Positions 7,934-19,473 of a stretch of DNA of 40,800 bases are shown here, piece after piece. How positions within the stretch are numbered: the stretch's first letter is position 1; every line of letters starts with the position of its first letter. The notes beneath the pieces are model-generated. The model searched no databases and had not been told where the DNA came from. It saw nothing but the letters and a program-made list of their open reading frames with translations. The position numbers were made by a program, and so were the translations under genes. Origin of the DNA: Actinomycetes bacterium (lineage in GTDB: Bacteria > Actinomycetota > Actinomycetes > Nanopelagicales > Nanopelagicaceae); NCBI GenBank assembly GCA_025355665.1, contig JANXZF010000024.1, forward strand, positions 1 to 40,800. Direction: 5' to 3'.

Positions 7934-9453
7934 TAGCGTAAGAAAGTAGCCGTGCTGGAGATGAAGTTAAGCAGTGGCGTTGGAAATACGCCAAGGAAGA
8001 TAGTAACCGCAAAGGAGGCGATTACTGTCACTCGCGTCAAGAATGAAGGAATAACAACGCTAGTTCCATCCTCCACGGGATCACTAAAGAACATAAGCAC
8101 AATAACTCGAATGTAGAAGTAAGCCGCTATTGCGCTGGAGAGCACACCAACTACGACCACTGCCTTATTACCGCTTTCGAAAGCAGCGGAGAAAATGGTG
8201 AATTTCCCAATGAATCCGCTTGTTAGAGGAATTCCGGCAAAGGCCAAGAGCAATGTCGCAAAGACTGTGGCAATGAAGGGAGAGCGCTTGCCCAGACCGG
8301 CCCAACGATTCAGGTCGGTTACCTCACCGGAGGAATCCCGCACCAATGTCACTATGCCGAATGCTCCAATTGTGGCAATACCGTAAGCAAAGAGATAGAA
8401 GATGGTGGCATCAAGTCCTGACTTGTTCAATGCCAGAATGCCTGTAATCAAGAAACCTGCGTGCGCGATTGATGAGTATGCAAGCATGCGCTTGATATCG
8501 CGTTGAGCGATGGCAACGATGGCTCCGAAGAGCATCGTAATAATCGCGATTACAGTAAGGAGAGGACGCCAATCCCAATAGGAATTTTCAAAGGCGGTGT
8601 AGAAGATTCGAAGCATTGCGCCAAATCCTGCAACCTTTGTTGCAGCCGCCATAAATGCAGTTACTGGCGTTGGAGCACCCTGATAGACGTCCGGTGTCCA
8701 CGCATGAAATGGAACGGCGCTAACTTTAAAGAGAAGCCCGACAGATAGAAATGACATTCCGATAAGTAGAAGGACGATATTCCCCGGGCTTGACTCTATG
8801 GCGTCATGGATACCTGCCAACGATACCGAGCCGGAGTAACCGTAAAGGAATGCTGCACCAAAGAGGAAGAAGGCCGATGAAAAGGCGCCAAGCAAGAAGT
8901 ACTTAAGTGCAGCTTCCTGCGAAAGGAGTCGACGGTGACGAGACAGGCCCGCCATCAAATACAGAGGTAAAGAAAGCACTTCGAGTGCCACAAAAAGAGT
9001 TATGAGGTCATTTGCAATTGGAAAAAGAAGCATGCCGGCCACTGCAAAGAGAGTTAGAGGGTAGACCTCAGTTACCTTTTCACCGCTCTTAACTGCCTCG
9101 CGCTCCTCAGAAGAACCAGGGATCGCAGCGGCCAGGCCGGTGAAATGCTCTTGATCTGCAATCAGGAAAACACCAAGAATTGCGATTACAAGAATGGAAC
9201 CCTGAAGCAAAATGGCCGGACCGTCGATTGCGACAGAGCCCATCGCGGCGGTCAATGAAGACGCGTGGCGGATTCTGAATACTTGCGCAAGAGACAAGAC
9301 CAGGGTACCTAGTGTGATGCTCAACTGTGCAACTGGGCGGATTAGTCGAGAAACAAAAGCCTCTACTAGGACGGCAAGCACTGCGCCACCGAGAACAATC
9401 AAAATGGGTGATAGAAGTGAGTACGACAGTGCCGGAGCGACGAACGTATCCAT
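7933..9453 (-). CDS. nuoN: NADH-quinone oxidoreductase subunit N
   Basis: Antiporter-like membrane subunit of complex I, part of the proton-pumping arm. The 506 residues are almost entirely hydrophobic helices. Family features include the FKVSAVPFHAWTPDVYQGAP segment with conserved Lys and His, the Lys of RDIKRMLAYSSIAHAGF, and ALEVLSLPLYLMAG with a Glu in an early helix. It starts immediately after the nuoM stop (TAAATG) and ends by overlapping the polyprenyl synthase ATG by one base. It is the last structural gene of the complex I array, in the standard order L-M-N. Confidence 0.97.
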   Translation of the reverse strand: MDTFVAPALSYSLLSPILIVLGGAVLAVLVEAFVSRLIRPVAQLSITLGTLVLSLAQVFRIRHASSLTAAMGSVAIDGPAILLQGSILVIAILGVFLIADQEHFTGLAAAIPGSSEEREAVKSGEKVTEVYPLTLFAVAGMLLFPIANDLITLFVALEVLSLPLYLMAGLSRHRRLLSQEAALKYFLLGAFSSAFFLFGAAFLYGYSGSVSLAGIHDAIESSPGNIVLLLIGMSFLSVGLLFKVSAVPFHAWTPDVYQGAPTPVTAFMAAATKVAGFGAMLRIFYTAFENSYWDWRPLLTVIAIITMLFGAIVAIAQRDIKRMLAYSSIAHAGFLITGILALNKSGLDATIFYLFAYGIATIGAFGIVTLVRDSSGEVTDLNRWAGLGKRSPFIATVFATLLLAFAGIPLTSGFIGKFTIFSAAFESGNKAVVVVGVLSSAIAAYFYIRVIVLMFFSDPVEDGTSVVIPSFLTRVTVIASFAVTIFLGVFPTPLLNFISSTATFLR

Positions 9454-10977
9454 TTACTTACCAGCCTTGTCGATTGAAGGAAGCGGATCGCTGTAGCCTG
9501 CTTGTGCGATCGAATGCGCCGCTGCAGGATTAATTACTCGAAGCAGAGGTGAGGGATAAAACCCGAGGAACAAGATCACGGCGATTACCGGAGCGATTGC
9601 CACCTTTTCGCGGAGATTAAGGTCCAGCAAATGCTCGTTGCCTTCAGTCACTGGTCCGTGCAGTGCGCGTTGCACTGGAATCAAGATGTATAAGGCCGCT
9701 AGAACAATTCCGAAGGCACCGATCACCGCGGCAACTGGGTAGCGTGTATACGTTCCAACTAGAACCAAGAACTCGCTTACGAAACTTGAAAGACCAGGAA
9801 GAGCCAGACTCGACATTCCAGCGAAGAAGAAAACCCAAGCCATTACGGGAGTAACTCGCTGAAGCCCGCCAAAGTCAGCAATCCTCGAGGAACCTCGCCG
9901 TGAACTCATCCAGCCTGCAACCAAGAAAAGGGCTGCTGTCGAGAATCCATGGTTGAACATATAAAGGGTTGCACCCGAATGACCTTGCGAAGTCATTGCA
10001 AAAATTCCCATCATGATGAAACCGAAGTGGGAAATTGAAGTGAAGGCAATCAGGCGCTTGAAGTCGGTCTGGCCAATAGCCAAGAAAGCCCCGTAAATAA
10101 TGGAAATTACTGCCAACACCAAGATTACCGGAGTGAAGGTCTTGGTTGCGTGTGGGAAGAGAGTCAGACAGTAGCGGATCATTCCGAACGTTCCGACTTT
10201 ATCAAGGACACCAAGTAGCAAGACGGATGTTCCAGGGGTCGCCGCCTCGGCTGCATCTGGCAACCACGTGTGGAACGGCCATACCGGCGCCTTAATGGCG
10301 AATGCGATGAAGAATCCGATAAACAGAACATTCTGCGTCATCGAACTCATGTGAAGATGCGCAAGGGCATTTATGTCGAATGTATGTCCACCTTGCTCGC
10401 CGGAGAGAACATAGAGTGCGATGATCGAGGCGAGCATCAGCAACCCACCAAAAAGACTGTAAATAAGGAACTTCACCGCCGCGGCAGATCGTGCGCCGGT
10501 TCCGTATCCGCCAATGAGGAAGTAAACCGGCACGAGCATTGCCTCGAAGAAAACGTAAAAGAGGAATACATCAGTCGAGGCAAATACCCCGATCATCATG
10601 GTTTCAAGAACAAGCATGAGAACGTAGAAAGTCTTAACGCTCCATCGCCCACCGACTGCTTCGTTCCAGCCAGCCAGCACAACGATTGGAGCTAACAAAA
10701 CCGAGAGCAAAATCAACACCAGAGCAATGCCATCTACGCCAACAGCATAGTTAATGCCGAGTGAAGGTATCCACGAATGCGTTTCGACGAATTGGAAATT
10801 TACGTTGTCTCGCTGGAACTGAGTGGCCATCGCAATAGCTGTCCCCGCTACAACCAGGGTCGTGGCTAGGGCCACGCGCTTAACCAGCAAGTCGTTCGCC
10901 TTCGGAAGCACGCTAATCAAAACCGCGCCAAGCAATGGCAGCACGCCAAGAGATGTTAACCAGTTAGCGCTATTCAT
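9454..10977 (-). CDS. nuoM: NADH-quinone oxidoreductase subunit M
   Basis: Second antiporter-like proton-pumping membrane subunit, 507 residues. Recognisable blocks are the AIKAPVWPFHTWLPDAAEAATPGTS region, FLFYVFFEAMLVPVYFLIGGYG with the conserved Glu, and TDFKRLIAFTSISHFGFIMMG. I chose the ATG at 10977 ([12 protein letters not shown]), which overlaps the nuoL stop by one base (TGATG). The reading frame is open for 19 more codons upstream, but that stretch is nuoL coding sequence and would add a non-hydrophobic, non-family leader. Confidence 0.96.
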   Translation of the reverse strand: MNSANWLTSLGVLPLLGAVLISVLPKANDLLVKRVALATTLVVAGTAIAMATQFQRDNVNFQFVETHSWIPSLGINYAVGVDGIALVLILLSVLLAPIVVLAGWNEAVGGRWSVKTFYVLMLVLETMMIGVFASTDVFLFYVFFEAMLVPVYFLIGGYGTGARSAAAVKFLIYSLFGGLLMLASIIALYVLSGEQGGHTFDINALAHLHMSSMTQNVLFIGFFIAFAIKAPVWPFHTWLPDAAEAATPGTSVLLLGVLDKVGTFGMIRYCLTLFPHATKTFTPVILVLAVISIIYGAFLAIGQTDFKRLIAFTSISHFGFIMMGIFAMTSQGHSGATLYMFNHGFSTAALFLVAGWMSSRRGSSRIADFGGLQRVTPVMAWVFFFAGMSSLALPGLSSFVSEFLVLVGTYTRYPVAAVIGAFGIVLAALYILIPVQRALHGPVTEGNEHLLDLNLREKVAIAPVIAVILFLGFYPSPLLRVINPAAAHSIAQAGYSDPLPSIDKAGK

Positions 10978-12866
10978 CACAGTGTGACCACCCATATCGC
11001 GGCAATTAAGCCGATTGCTCCGAGCAAAATCCACATGGCATAACTTCGGACAAAACCAGTCTGAGTGTTTCGAAGCGTCGAGCCTGTCCCCACAGTCATT
11101 CGCGCAACACCTCGAACAGCCCCGTCAATTAAGGCTTTATCAGCTACTACGAGACCCTGAGTGAGTTTCTGTCCCGGGCGCATAAAGACGGCCTCATTGA
11201 AGTCATCTTGCAGCAAGTCCCTTCGAGCAATCTTGGTGAAGATTGAAACATTCTCGGGAGCGACGACCGGCACGTCCTTACGCAGATACTTCATGATTGC
11301 AATTCCTATGCCGATCAACACCGCCACCAGAGCCATAATCGAGACGACTGCGGGCTTCAACATTTCGCTGTGATGCTCTGGGTTCGGAGCCACAACTGGT
11401 GCCAACCAGTTAACTAGCGAATTTCCGTGAGTGAAAATGAATCCGGAGGCAACCGAGCCAACGGCGAGAAGAACCATCGGAATCCACATCATGGCAGGAG
11501 ATTCGTGGGGATGTGCTTTCTCATCCCAACGCTTGTTTCCTGCAAAGGTCATCACTACAACACGGGTCATGTAGAACGCGGTGATTGCAGCGCCCAACAT
11601 CGCGGCGCCACCGAGAGTTACTCCCTTAATCCCACCCATATTGAAGGCGACCTCAATGATCTTGTCCTTCGAATAGAAGCCCGCGAATGGCGGAACTCCG
11701 ATGATCGCTAGGTATCCAAGTCCAAATGTCGCAAAAGTGATTGGCATAAATTTTCGAAGGCCGCCGTAACGACGCATATTCACTTCGTCATCCATACCGT
11801 GCATGACTGATCCTGCACCTAGGAACATTCCTGCCTTGAAGAAACCGTGAGTGAGCAGATGCATGATCGCGAAGGCGTAACCAACGGGGCCAAGACCGGC
11901 GCCCAAGATCATGTATCCAATTTGCGACATAGTGGAAGCGGCCAGTGCCTTCTTAATGTCATCTTTGGCCATGCCGATCACTGCGCCGAAGAGAAGCGTG
12001 ATTGCACCGATAATGGCAACCAGAAGTTGAGCAGTTGGAGCGGCATCAAAGATAAAGTTTGAGCGAACAATCAAATAGACACCAGCTGTAACCATCGTTG
12101 CCGCATGGATCAATGCGGACACTGGGGTTGGGCCAGCCATTGCGTCCCCGAGCCACGCCTGTAAGGGGAATTGGGCCGATTTACCAGTAGCGGCGACCAG
12201 CAACATAATTCCGATTGCTGTTAACGACGCGGTGGATGCTTGGCCAGCATGCGCCTTAACCCCTGCAAAAGAAACGGTGCCAAGGGTGGCAAAGGAAATC
12301 ATGATGGCCAGCGAGAGTCCGAGGTCACCCACGCGGTTTGCAACGAAGGCCTTCTTTGCCGCAGTCGCGTACGTGGGTTTCTGATTCCAAAACCCGATAA
12401 GTAGATACGAGGCAAGGCCAACGCCTTCCCAGCCGACATAAAGGTTGAGGTAGGAATCGCCCAGAACAAGCAAAAGCATCGCAGCGATGAAAAAGTTCAA
12501 GTAAGAGAAGAAACGTCGACGATCTAGGTCATGAGACATGTACGCGATCGAATAAATATGAATCAGGGTACCGACTCCGGTGATAAGAAGAACGAAGCAG
12601 ATAGAAAGCTGGTCGAGCATCAAGCCGGCATTCACCTGGAAGGTCCCAACGGAAATCCAACTAAAAAGATTTTGAGTTACAGCGCGGTTGCCACCCGATC
12701 GCGAAAGCATCTGCGAAAAGAGATAGAGGCCAACCCCGAACGAACTCGCGGACAACGCAGTGGCAAATAGATGGCCCCACTTATCGGATCGACGTCCTGC
12801 CAGCATAAGTATTGCCGATCCAAAGAGCGGCAATGCAATCAGGTAAACGAGCAAGTTACTTGTCAT
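10977..12866 (-). CDS. nuoL: NADH-quinone oxidoreductase subunit L
   Basis: Distal antiporter-like subunit of complex I, 629 residues, with the C-terminal lateral helix extension that distinguishes L from M and N. Diagnostic segments are [60 protein letters not shown] read in parts, and [18 protein letters not shown]. It begins 4 bases after the nuoK stop and its TGA overlaps the nuoM ATG. Nothing is missing compared with the family. Confidence 0.97.
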   Translation of the reverse strand: MTSNLLVYLIALPLFGSAILMLAGRRSDKWGHLFATALSASSFGVGLYLFSQMLSRSGGNRAVTQNLFSWISVGTFQVNAGLMLDQLSICFVLLITGVGTLIHIYSIAYMSHDLDRRRFFSYLNFFIAAMLLLVLGDSYLNLYVGWEGVGLASYLLIGFWNQKPTYATAAKKAFVANRVGDLGLSLAIMISFATLGTVSFAGVKAHAGQASTASLTAIGIMLLVAATGKSAQFPLQAWLGDAMAGPTPVSALIHAATMVTAGVYLIVRSNFIFDAAPTAQLLVAIIGAITLLFGAVIGMAKDDIKKALAASTMSQIGYMILGAGLGPVGYAFAIMHLLTHGFFKAGMFLGAGSVMHGMDDEVNMRRYGGLRKFMPITFATFGLGYLAIIGVPPFAGFYSKDKIIEVAFNMGGIKGVTLGGAAMLGAAITAFYMTRVVVMTFAGNKRWDEKAHPHESPAMMWIPMVLLAVGSVASGFIFTHGNSLVNWLAPVVAPNPEHHSEMLKPAVVSIMALVAVLIGIGIAIMKYLRKDVPVVAPENVSIFTKIARRDLLQDDFNEAVFMRPGQKLTQGLVVADKALIDGAVRGVARMTVGTGSTLRNTQTGFVRSYAMWILLGAIGLIAAIWVVTL

Positions 12867-12870
12867 CGGG

Positions 12871-13170
12871 TCACCGCTTCAGCAAACTGGCATCGTCAAC
12901 TGATGCCGAACGACGTGATCGATATATCGTCACGATAATTGCAAGGCCAACAACGACTTCACACGCGGCAACCACCATCGTGAAAAAAGCCATCACTTGC
13001 CCATCAAGATTTCCGTTAATTCGGGCGAAAGTTACGAACGCCAAATTTGCCGCGTTTAGCATGAGCTCAATGCACATGAAGACGACTATCGCGTTTCGAC
13101 GAACTACCACGCCGATTGCACCAATAGTGAAGAGAAGTGCTGCTACGTATAGGTAATTGGCTGGATTCAC
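12871..13170 (-). CDS. nuoK: NADH-quinone oxidoreductase subunit K
   Basis: Small three-helix membrane subunit of complex I, 99 residues, normal family length. The second helix has the conserved [14 protein letters not shown], with the Glu used in proton translocation, and a further Glu lies in the third helix ([11 protein letters not shown]). The start is GTG at 13170, sharing GTGA with the nuoJ stop, so it depends on coupled translation. Confidence 0.96.
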   Translation of the reverse strand: MNPANYLYVAALLFTIGAIGVVVRRNAIVVFMCIELMLNAANLAFVTFARINGNLDGQVMAFFTMVVAACEVVVGLAIIVTIYRSRRSASVDDASLLKR

Positions 13171-13958
13171 TTGTCTTCCCCTTCCGACTCTTCTGCTTGG
13201 CCAAGTTGGAACGGGCTTGAGTCGATCACGTCCCCACGAGCTTCCAGCATTGCTGAAATCGATGTGGGCGCGGCGCTTCCATCTGGTAGGAGCGCTGGGA
13301 CGTCAACGGCATTATGTAGTGCGTAAACACCTGGATTCGCCAGGCCCGCAGTTTCCGCGAGCGATCCAGTGCGAAATCGCAAGATTGAAAGGTCGCGCTG
13401 GGTTGGTCGCTGGTGAACTCGGTGGTTGTGGGCCAGAACCATCGCTCCAAGGGCCGCGGTAATAAGCAGTGCAGAGACAACTTCAAATGCCCACACATAC
13501 TTTGAGAAGAGAAGTTCGGCCAAAGCCGGAACATTTCCGTTGGCGTTCGCACTATCCAATCCCACGATCTGGTGACCAAGAGTTGCCCGGCCGATCAATG
13601 AAACGAGTAAACCGCCAAATCCGATGAATGCCAAAATCGCGATTGGACGGAGCCCTTTAATTGTCTCCTTCAGCGAGTCGGCAGAATCGACTCCGACAAG
13701 CATGAGGATGAAGAGGAAGAGCATCATGACTGCGCCGGTGTAGACAACAACTTGCACGATTCCGAGAAAAAGGGCGCCTTGAGCAATGTAGAAGATGGCC
13801 AAAGTGATCATGACCCATGCCATCAAGATTGCCGAGTGAACGGCCTTCTTGACTAGAAGCATGCCAAGAGCCGCGATCACGGCAAACGGCGCCAGAATCC
13901 AAAACATTGCCGCCTCGGGCGCTGCAGTCTTACCGACCTCAAGTGCAAGGCTTATCAC
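13167..13958 (-). CDS. nuoJ: NADH-quinone oxidoreductase subunit J
   Basis: Membrane subunit of complex I, 263 residues. The first 170 or so residues carry five helices, including the conserved [15 protein letters not shown] (the pi-bulge helix of the family). The C-terminal 80-90 residues are a hydrophilic, acidic tail (…[10 protein letters not shown]) absent from the E. coli protein but typical in length of actinobacterial NuoJ. The start is GTG at 13958, overlapping the nuoI stop as GTGA, and the end overlaps the nuoK start the same way. Confidence 0.95.
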   Translation of the reverse strand: MISLALEVGKTAAPEAAMFWILAPFAVIAALGMLLVKKAVHSAILMAWVMITLAIFYIAQGALFLGIVQVVVYTGAVMMLFLFILMLVGVDSADSLKETIKGLRPIAILAFIGFGGLLVSLIGRATLGHQIVGLDSANANGNVPALAELLFSKYVWAFEVVSALLITAALGAMVLAHNHRVHQRPTQRDLSILRFRTGSLAETAGLANPGVYALHNAVDVPALLPDGSAAPTSISAMLEARGDVIDSSPFQLGQAEESEGEDK

Positions 13959-14572
13959 TTCTGCACCTCCTGCGACGGATGAAATCCAAGTACATCGCCC
14001 TTGTAGTAATTCGTGTCGTCCATGTTTGGATACATGGGGTGCGGTGGCATCAGCATTCCATCGCGTAATGGGGCAAGAAGATCGGCCTTTTCAAAAATCA
14101 ACTTGCTACGAGAATCGTCAGCAAGCTCGTATTCGTTGGTCATCGTCAAAGCCCGAGTCGGACAGGCTTCGATGCACATTCCGCAAAAAATGCAGCGTAA
14201 ATAGTTGATTTGATAAACCTTGCCGTAGCGCTCTCCTGGAGACATGCGATGTTCTTCAGTGTTTGATTCACCTTCAACATAAATGGCATCTGCAGGACAT
14301 GCCCAAGCACATAACTCGCAGCCGATGCACTTTTCTAATCCATCTGGGTGACGATTGAGTTGATGGCGTCCATGGAAGCGAGGCGCGGTCGGTTCCTTAA
14401 CATCGGGGTATTCAACAGTATTTACCTTCTTAAACATTGTTTTGAAGGTAACCCAGAAGCCCTTCATCTGCTTAGGGAAACTCCTTGCGCCTTCGGTTGT
14501 AACAGGTTCGGTAGGCACTGCCACTAAGCCGAGATCTCGGTAAGTGCGCTCTACTTCATGGTTCTCAGCCAT
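13955..14572 (-). CDS. nuoI: NADH-quinone oxidoreductase subunit I (2x[4Fe-4S])
   Basis: Peripheral-arm ferredoxin-like subunit carrying clusters N6a and N6b, 205 residues. Cluster ligands are visible as C82, C85, C88, C92 and C127, C130, C133, C137, in the two CxxCxxCxxxCP motifs. The ATG at 14572 ([13 protein letters not shown]) is preceded by GGAGGT at a 5-base spacing, inside the end of nuoH. The nuoH reading extends 8 bases into this gene. A longer in-frame start at 14602 exists but has no such site. The end overlaps nuoJ as GTGA. Confidence 0.96.
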   Translation of the reverse strand: MAENHEVERTYRDLGLVAVPTEPVTTEGARSFPKQMKGFWVTFKTMFKKVNTVEYPDVKEPTAPRFHGRHQLNRHPDGLEKCIGCELCAWACPADAIYVEGESNTEEHRMSPGERYGKVYQINYLRCIFCGMCIEACPTRALTMTNEYELADDSRSKLIFEKADLLAPLRDGMLMPPHPMYPNMDDTNYYKGDVLGFHPSQEVQK

Positions 14573-15800
14573 GCGAGACCTCCGATTGTGCACTTGGCCC
14601 ATTTGAAGTCGGAATGGCAGGTACCGGGAATGATGGCTCTGGGATTTGCGCTTCGGGAACTAACTCGCTTCGTTTCTTTGCCGAGTCGTAGGCGAAACTT
14701 CCTATCAAGACGACGAGAACAATTCCCACTGCAAATCCGAGAACGCCTCCACGTGATGTGCCACGCAAAGACATGACTCGCATTGTCGCCACAATCAAGA
14801 TCCAGAACAAACTTGCCGGGATCAATACTTTCCAGCCAAATTTCATGAACTGGTCATAACGAAGGCGTGGCAACGTGCCGCGCAACCAAACGAAGATGAA
14901 GAAGAAGAAAATCACCTTTGCAAAGAACCAGACGATTGTGAACCAGCCACCAAGCCAGCTTTCAGTAAATGTAAGGCCAGGAAGAGCGTGGTAGCCACCG
15001 AGGAAGAGCGTGGTAGCCAGTGCAGAGACTGCGACAATATTTACATACTCAGCCAAGAAGAAGAGTGCGAACTTCAAAGATGAATATTCAGTGTGGAATC
15101 CACCGACAAGCTCGCCTTCGGCTTCAGCTAGGTCGAACGGCGCTCGGTTGGTTTCGCCCACCATGGAAATCGCATAGATAACAAAGGATGGGAAGAGAAC
15201 TATGGAATACCACCACTTTTGTTGGGCGGCCACAATTTCTGAGGTCGACATCGAGCCGGCGTAAATGAAAACTGCAACCAACGAAAGGCCCATCGCAACT
15301 TCATATGAAATTACCTGTGCACTGGATCGAAGGCCGCCAAGAAGTGGGTATGTCGAACCTGACGACCAACCCGCGAGGATGATTCCGTATACGCCTACCG
15401 ATGCAATCGCCAGAACGTATAGAACGCCAACCGGAAGGTCGGTCATCTGCATCGCGGTCTTGTGACCGAACAATGAAACCGGCCCACTCATCGGAATAAC
15501 AGCGAAGGACATAAAGCACGTTGTCGCGCTAATAATTGGGGCAATAATGAAGACGATCTTGTCAGCAGCGGCAGGAATCAAATCTTCCTTCAGCGCTAAC
15601 TTCACGCCATCCGAGAGACTTTGAAGCAAACCTTGAGGACCAACTCTGTTGGGTCCGATTCGCATCTGCATGCGAGCAACAATTCGACGTTCTGCCCAGA
15701 TGGCCATCAGTGTTGCCAGCACGGCAATAAGGAAAACGAAGACGCCCTTAACTAGAATTATCCAGCCTGGGTCTTGACCGAGGATTTCTGCTGTAGTCAT
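14565..15800 (-). CDS. nuoH: NADH-quinone oxidoreductase subunit H
   Basis: Membrane subunit at the junction of the two arms of complex I, helping form the quinone chamber; 411 residues. Conserved parts include [20 protein letters not shown], the loop [20 protein letters not shown] with its acidic cluster, and [19 protein letters not shown]. The C-terminal tail is Pro-rich and longer than in E. coli, as in other actinobacteria. The ATG at 15800 overlaps the nuoG stop by one base (TAATG). The frame is open further upstream, but that is nuoG sequence. Confidence 0.97.
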   Translation of the reverse strand: MTTAEILGQDPGWIILVKGVFVFLIAVLATLMAIWAERRIVARMQMRIGPNRVGPQGLLQSLSDGVKLALKEDLIPAAADKIVFIIAPIISATTCFMSFAVIPMSGPVSLFGHKTAMQMTDLPVGVLYVLAIASVGVYGIILAGWSSGSTYPLLGGLRSSAQVISYEVAMGLSLVAVFIYAGSMSTSEIVAAQQKWWYSIVLFPSFVIYAISMVGETNRAPFDLAEAEGELVGGFHTEYSSLKFALFFLAEYVNIVAVSALATTLFLGGYHALPGLTFTESWLGGWFTIVWFFAKVIFFFFIFVWLRGTLPRLRYDQFMKFGWKVLIPASLFWILIVATMRVMSLRGTSRGGVLGFAVGIVLVVLIGSFAYDSAKKRSELVPEAQIPEPSFPVPAIPTSNGPSAQSEVSHG

Positions 15801-18169
15801 TAGTCCTTCACCACCGTTACGAGAGAACCGCTTGCGACACCAAGAGTTGCAAGTACATGTGAGCCACGCGAATTGCGTGGCAACCAAACAGCATCATCGT
15901 GAATTGCCTCAATAAGAACGGGCAAAACTATCGCACCGTGCTCGTTCGAGACTCGCACGGAATCGCCATCGGCTACTCCAAGGGCAGTTGCTCGCTTTGT
16001 CGAAATAACAACGACACTCTTTCTAGCAGTGCCAGCCAAATTGTCTTCGCCTTCTTGCAATGAGCTTTCATCAAGCAATCTCCGCCATGAAGTAAGGCGC
16101 GCTTGGTCAGGGTTGATCTTGATTTGTTCAATAGGAGGGACTGCCGCAAATGGCGCTCTTTCCCCATCCCAGTCGCCAAAGGAAGCAAACTCTTTAGCGG
16201 CCGATTTCACTGATGTGATTCCGATGGGGCGAGCGAGCTCTTCGGAAATCATCGAAAGAATTCGAACATCAGACCTATTCAATGAATCAGGGACGGCAAC
16301 TTCAAAGGATCGTGAGCGGCCCTCCCAATTCATAAATGAACCGGATTTTTCTGGAACGGCTGCAACAGGTAGCACTACGTCAGCAATCTTTGTGACCTCA
16401 CTTGGTCGGATTTCTAAGCTCACAACGAAGGCACTTTTGAGCGCCTTTATCGCCGCAGCGTTATTTCCTGAATCGCGAGGATCAATCCCGCCGACCACCA
16501 GTGCGTGAATTTGATCTGAGTTAACGGCTGCGAAAATATCTTCGCTACTCAATCCAATTTCGGTTGGCAACTTCTCCACGCCCCACACTGCAGATACATC
16601 TGCACGTGCGGCGGCGTCTGTGACTGGACGCCCTCCAGGCAAAACATTGCCAATGGCTCCGGCTTCAAGCGCTCCGCGCTCTCCAGCACGGCGAGGAATC
16701 CAGGCAACTTTGGCGCCTGTGCGATCCGCTAGGGCAACAACCGCCGAGAGTGCACCGGCACTTTCGCTTGCGCGCTCGCCAACCAGAATCACCGACTGTG
16801 CGGTGAGTTCTTGCTTGGCAATTGCCTCGGCTTCTGTCCCAGGGGCTACCGATATGAAATTCGCCTTGAGCTTTTCATTGCCGATCGAAAGTTTGCTTGC
16901 TATCGCAGTTACTTTCAGACCGCGCTTTCGGACCTGCTTGTGAATACGCAAGAAAACGATTGGCGATTCTTCTTCGGTCTCAAAGCCCACCAGCAAGACG
17001 AAATCGGCGCGATCGATATCGGCGTTTGATGTTTTTGACCCGACAGCCTTTGCAGCCAAGAATTCGCGCTCTTCATCGCTTGAGATGCGAGCGCGGAAAT
17101 CAATGTCGTTTGTTCCAAGGGCCACTCGAGCAAATTTGCTGTATCCGTACGCATCTTCGACCGTAACTCGACCGCCGACAAGGACACCTGCTCGTTTTCC
17201 GCGCAAACCGTTGGCGGCAGCAGCGATTGCCTCTGGCCATGATGCAACCTGCAATTCACCAGATGCATCGCGAACCATGGGATGTGTGAGGCGGTCAGGT
17301 GCGGTCACGTACTTGAAAGCCCAACGACCCTTATCGCAATTCCATTCTTCATTTACCTCAGGGTCATCGCCTGCAAGGCGACGCAGCGTCTTGCTGCGAC
17401 GGACATCGGTACGAAGGGAACAACCCGACGCGCAGTGCTCGCAGGCAGATGGGGTGGAAACCAAATCAAAAGGGCGCGCACGGAAGCGGTAGGAAGCCCC
17501 AGTTAGCGCGCCTACTGGGCAAATTTGCACGGTGTTGCCAGAGAAGTAGGACTCAAATGGTTGGTTCTCGTAGATGCCAACTTGCTGAAGTGCACCTCGC
17601 TCGTTCAAGGTGATAAATGGATCGGCCGCGATCTGATCTGAGAAACGTGTGCACCGCGCACAAAGAATGCAACGTTCGCGATCGAGTAAAACCTGCGAGG
17701 AAATATTGATTGGCTTTTCGAATGTGCGCTTAGTGCCATCAAAGCGAGAATCGGCACGGCCGTTACTCATCGCTTGATTCTGGAGCGGACACTCCCCACC
17801 TTTATCGCAGACAGGACAATCCAAGGGATGGTTGATGAGCAGAAACTCCATATTGCCTTTTTGCGCCTTTTCAGCCACAGGGGATGTCAATTGAGTCTTG
17901 ACGATCATCCCTGGTTCTACGGGAATCGTGCAGGAGGCTTGAGGCTTTGGAAATGCGCGACCGTTGATTTCAATATCTACCAAGCACTGTCGGCATGCTC
18001 CAACTGGATCCAGCAACGGGTGGTCGCAGAACCGTGGAATCTGAATTCCAAGTTTCTCAGCGGCTCGAATTACCAGAGTGCCTTTGGGAACACTAACTTC
18101 AAATCCATCAATAACAACGGTGATCAAATCCACCACTTGTGCTGTTTGCTCTTGAGTAGTCAATGTCAT
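15800..18169 (-). CDS. nuoG: NADH-quinone oxidoreductase subunit G
   Basis: Largest peripheral subunit of complex I, 789 residues, carrying several Fe-S clusters. Visible ligands are C48, C59, C62, C80 for the [2Fe-2S] cluster; H114, C118, C121, C127 for the His-ligated cluster N5; C167, C170, C173, C217 for N4; and C243, C246, C250, C278 for the extra cluster N7, which many lineages lack. The rest is a molybdopterin-oxidoreductase-like fold without visible cofactor motifs, as usual. The ATG at 18169 overlaps the nuoF stop as ATGA; the longer reading from 18223 is nuoF sequence. Confidence 0.96.
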   Translation of the reverse strand: MTLTTQEQTAQVVDLITVVIDGFEVSVPKGTLVIRAAEKLGIQIPRFCDHPLLDPVGACRQCLVDIEINGRAFPKPQASCTIPVEPGMIVKTQLTSPVAEKAQKGNMEFLLINHPLDCPVCDKGGECPLQNQAMSNGRADSRFDGTKRTFEKPINISSQVLLDRERCILCARCTRFSDQIAADPFITLNERGALQQVGIYENQPFESYFSGNTVQICPVGALTGASYRFRARPFDLVSTPSACEHCASGCSLRTDVRRSKTLRRLAGDDPEVNEEWNCDKGRWAFKYVTAPDRLTHPMVRDASGELQVASWPEAIAAAANGLRGKRAGVLVGGRVTVEDAYGYSKFARVALGTNDIDFRARISSDEEREFLAAKAVGSKTSNADIDRADFVLLVGFETEEESPIVFLRIHKQVRKRGLKVTAIASKLSIGNEKLKANFISVAPGTEAEAIAKQELTAQSVILVGERASESAGALSAVVALADRTGAKVAWIPRRAGERGALEAGAIGNVLPGGRPVTDAAARADVSAVWGVEKLPTEIGLSSEDIFAAVNSDQIHALVVGGIDPRDSGNNAAAIKALKSAFVVSLEIRPSEVTKIADVVLPVAAVPEKSGSFMNWEGRSRSFEVAVPDSLNRSDVRILSMISEELARPIGITSVKSAAKEFASFGDWDGERAPFAAVPPIEQIKINPDQARLTSWRRLLDESSLQEGEDNLAGTARKSVVVISTKRATALGVADGDSVRVSNEHGAIVLPVLIEAIHDDAVWLPRNSRGSHVLATLGVASGSLVTVVKD

Positions 18170-19473
18170 GCACCTGCTTTCGCGCTTGCAAATAGCGTGG
18201 AAGCGTACGGATCGAATGGGCATCCCCCGTGAGTGAAATGCGCAATGTACTCGTCGCGGAAATGCTTGATGGATGAAGTAATCGGACTGGTAGCACCGTC
18301 ACCAAGTGCGCAGAATGCACGTCCAAGGATGTTCTCACACAGATCCAATAATTTAGCCAAATCGGCTTCGCTTCCTTTTCCATTTTCCAGATCGCGCAGG
18401 ATCTGAACTAACCAATAGGTACCTTCACGACAAGGAGTGCATTTTCCGCATGACTCATGCTTGTAGAATTCGGACCATCTAAGGACAGCACGTACCACAC
18501 ATGTCGTTTCGTCGAAGATCTGCAAAGCCTTAGTTCCGAGCATCGAGCCGGCCGCGGCGACGCCTTCATAATCCAACGGAGTATCAAGTTGAGCCGCTGT
18601 AAATATCGGGGTTGAAGATCCACCTGGAGTCCAGAACTTCAATTGATGGCCTTCACGGACACCCCCTGCCAAATCCAACAGTTCGCGCAAGGTGATGCCA
18701 AGTGGGGCCTCAATTTGGCCTGGATTGGTGACATGGCCAGAGAGGGAATAGATGGTCATCCCCTTGCTCTTTTCAGTTCCCATCGAAGAGAACCATTCGG
18801 CGCCACGATTGATAATCGAAGGGACAGAAGAAATCGATTCAACGTTGTTCACGACCGTCGGTCGTGCGTAGAGACCTGCAATAGCAGGAAATGGAGGACG
18901 CAAACGTGGTTGGCCGCGGAATCCTTCGAGTGAATCTAAAAGAGCAGTTTCTTCCCCGCATATGTATGCACCGGCTCCGACGTGAAGTACCAATTCGAGA
19001 TCGACTCCGCTACCGAAAATATTCTTACCTAAGTATCCGGCGGCGTATGCATCTTGAATCGCCTGTTGAACACGGCGAACAACGTGGGTGACTTCACCGC
19101 GGACGTAGACGAAGGCGTACTTGGCTCGAATGGCATAGGAGGCGATGATCATGCCTTCAACGAGAACGTGAGGATTTGCAAGAAGAAGTGGCATGTCCTT
19201 GCAGGTACCAGGTTCTGATTCGTCGGCGTTAACAACTAGATAGTGATCCTTGTTATCGCCCTGCGGGATAAATCCCCACTTCATACCGGTGGGGAATCCC
19301 GCGCCACCACGGCCGCGCAACCCAGAGTCTTTAATTAATTGAATTACTGCATCTGGTTCCATCTTCAAAGCTTTTTCGGCGGCTTTGTATCCGTCATGGC
19401 GCTTGTAACCAGCAATAGTGAACGAATCCTTCTCGTCCCAATGCGCAGAAAGCACCGGGGTCAGCGTTGTCAT
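18166..19473 (-). CDS. nuoF: NADH-quinone oxidoreductase subunit F
   Basis: NADH-oxidising flavoprotein subunit of complex I, 435 residues, holding FMN and cluster N3. [13 protein letters not shown] (51-63) is the nucleotide/FMN-binding glycine loop, followed by [14 protein letters not shown]. The cluster motif [15 protein letters not shown] and a later Cys ([15 protein letters not shown]) supply the [4Fe-4S] ligands. The ATG overlaps the nuoE stop by one base. It is a normal-length family member. Confidence 0.97.
   Translation of the reverse strand: MTTLTPVLSAHWDEKDSFTIAGYKRHDGYKAAEKALKMEPDAVIQLIKDSGLRGRGGAGFPTGMKWGFIPQGDNKDHYLVVNADESEPGTCKDMPLLLANPHVLVEGMIIASYAIRAKYAFVYVRGEVTHVVRRVQQAIQDAYAAGYLGKNIFGSGVDLELVLHVGAGAYICGEETALLDSLEGFRGQPRLRPPFPAIAGLYARPTVVNNVESISSVPSIINRGAEWFSSMGTEKSKGMTIYSLSGHVTNPGQIEAPLGITLRELLDLAGGVREGHQLKFWTPGGSSTPIFTAAQLDTPLDYEGVAAAGSMLGTKALQIFDETTCVVRAVLRWSEFYKHESCGKCTPCREGTYWLVQILRDLENGKGSEADLAKLLDLCENILGRAFCALGDGATSPITSSIKHFRDEYIAHFTHGGCPFDPYASTLFASAKAGA

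Noticed and set aside
10270-10695. Plus-strand open frame of 141 codons opposite nuoM
   Set aside because: Highly charged, non-hydrophobic complement of a membrane protein; a shadow frame.
14603-15887. Longer starts for nuoH (15887), nuoG (18223), nuoM (11034), menD (27758) and menG (23897)
   Set aside because: Each extension lies in the preceding gene or in a promoter region, and family N-termini begin at the downstream start that overlaps or abuts the upstream stop.
17085-17492. Plus-strand open frame opposite nuoG
   Set aside because: Composition typical of an antisense frame; the opposite strand encodes clear Fe-S motifs.
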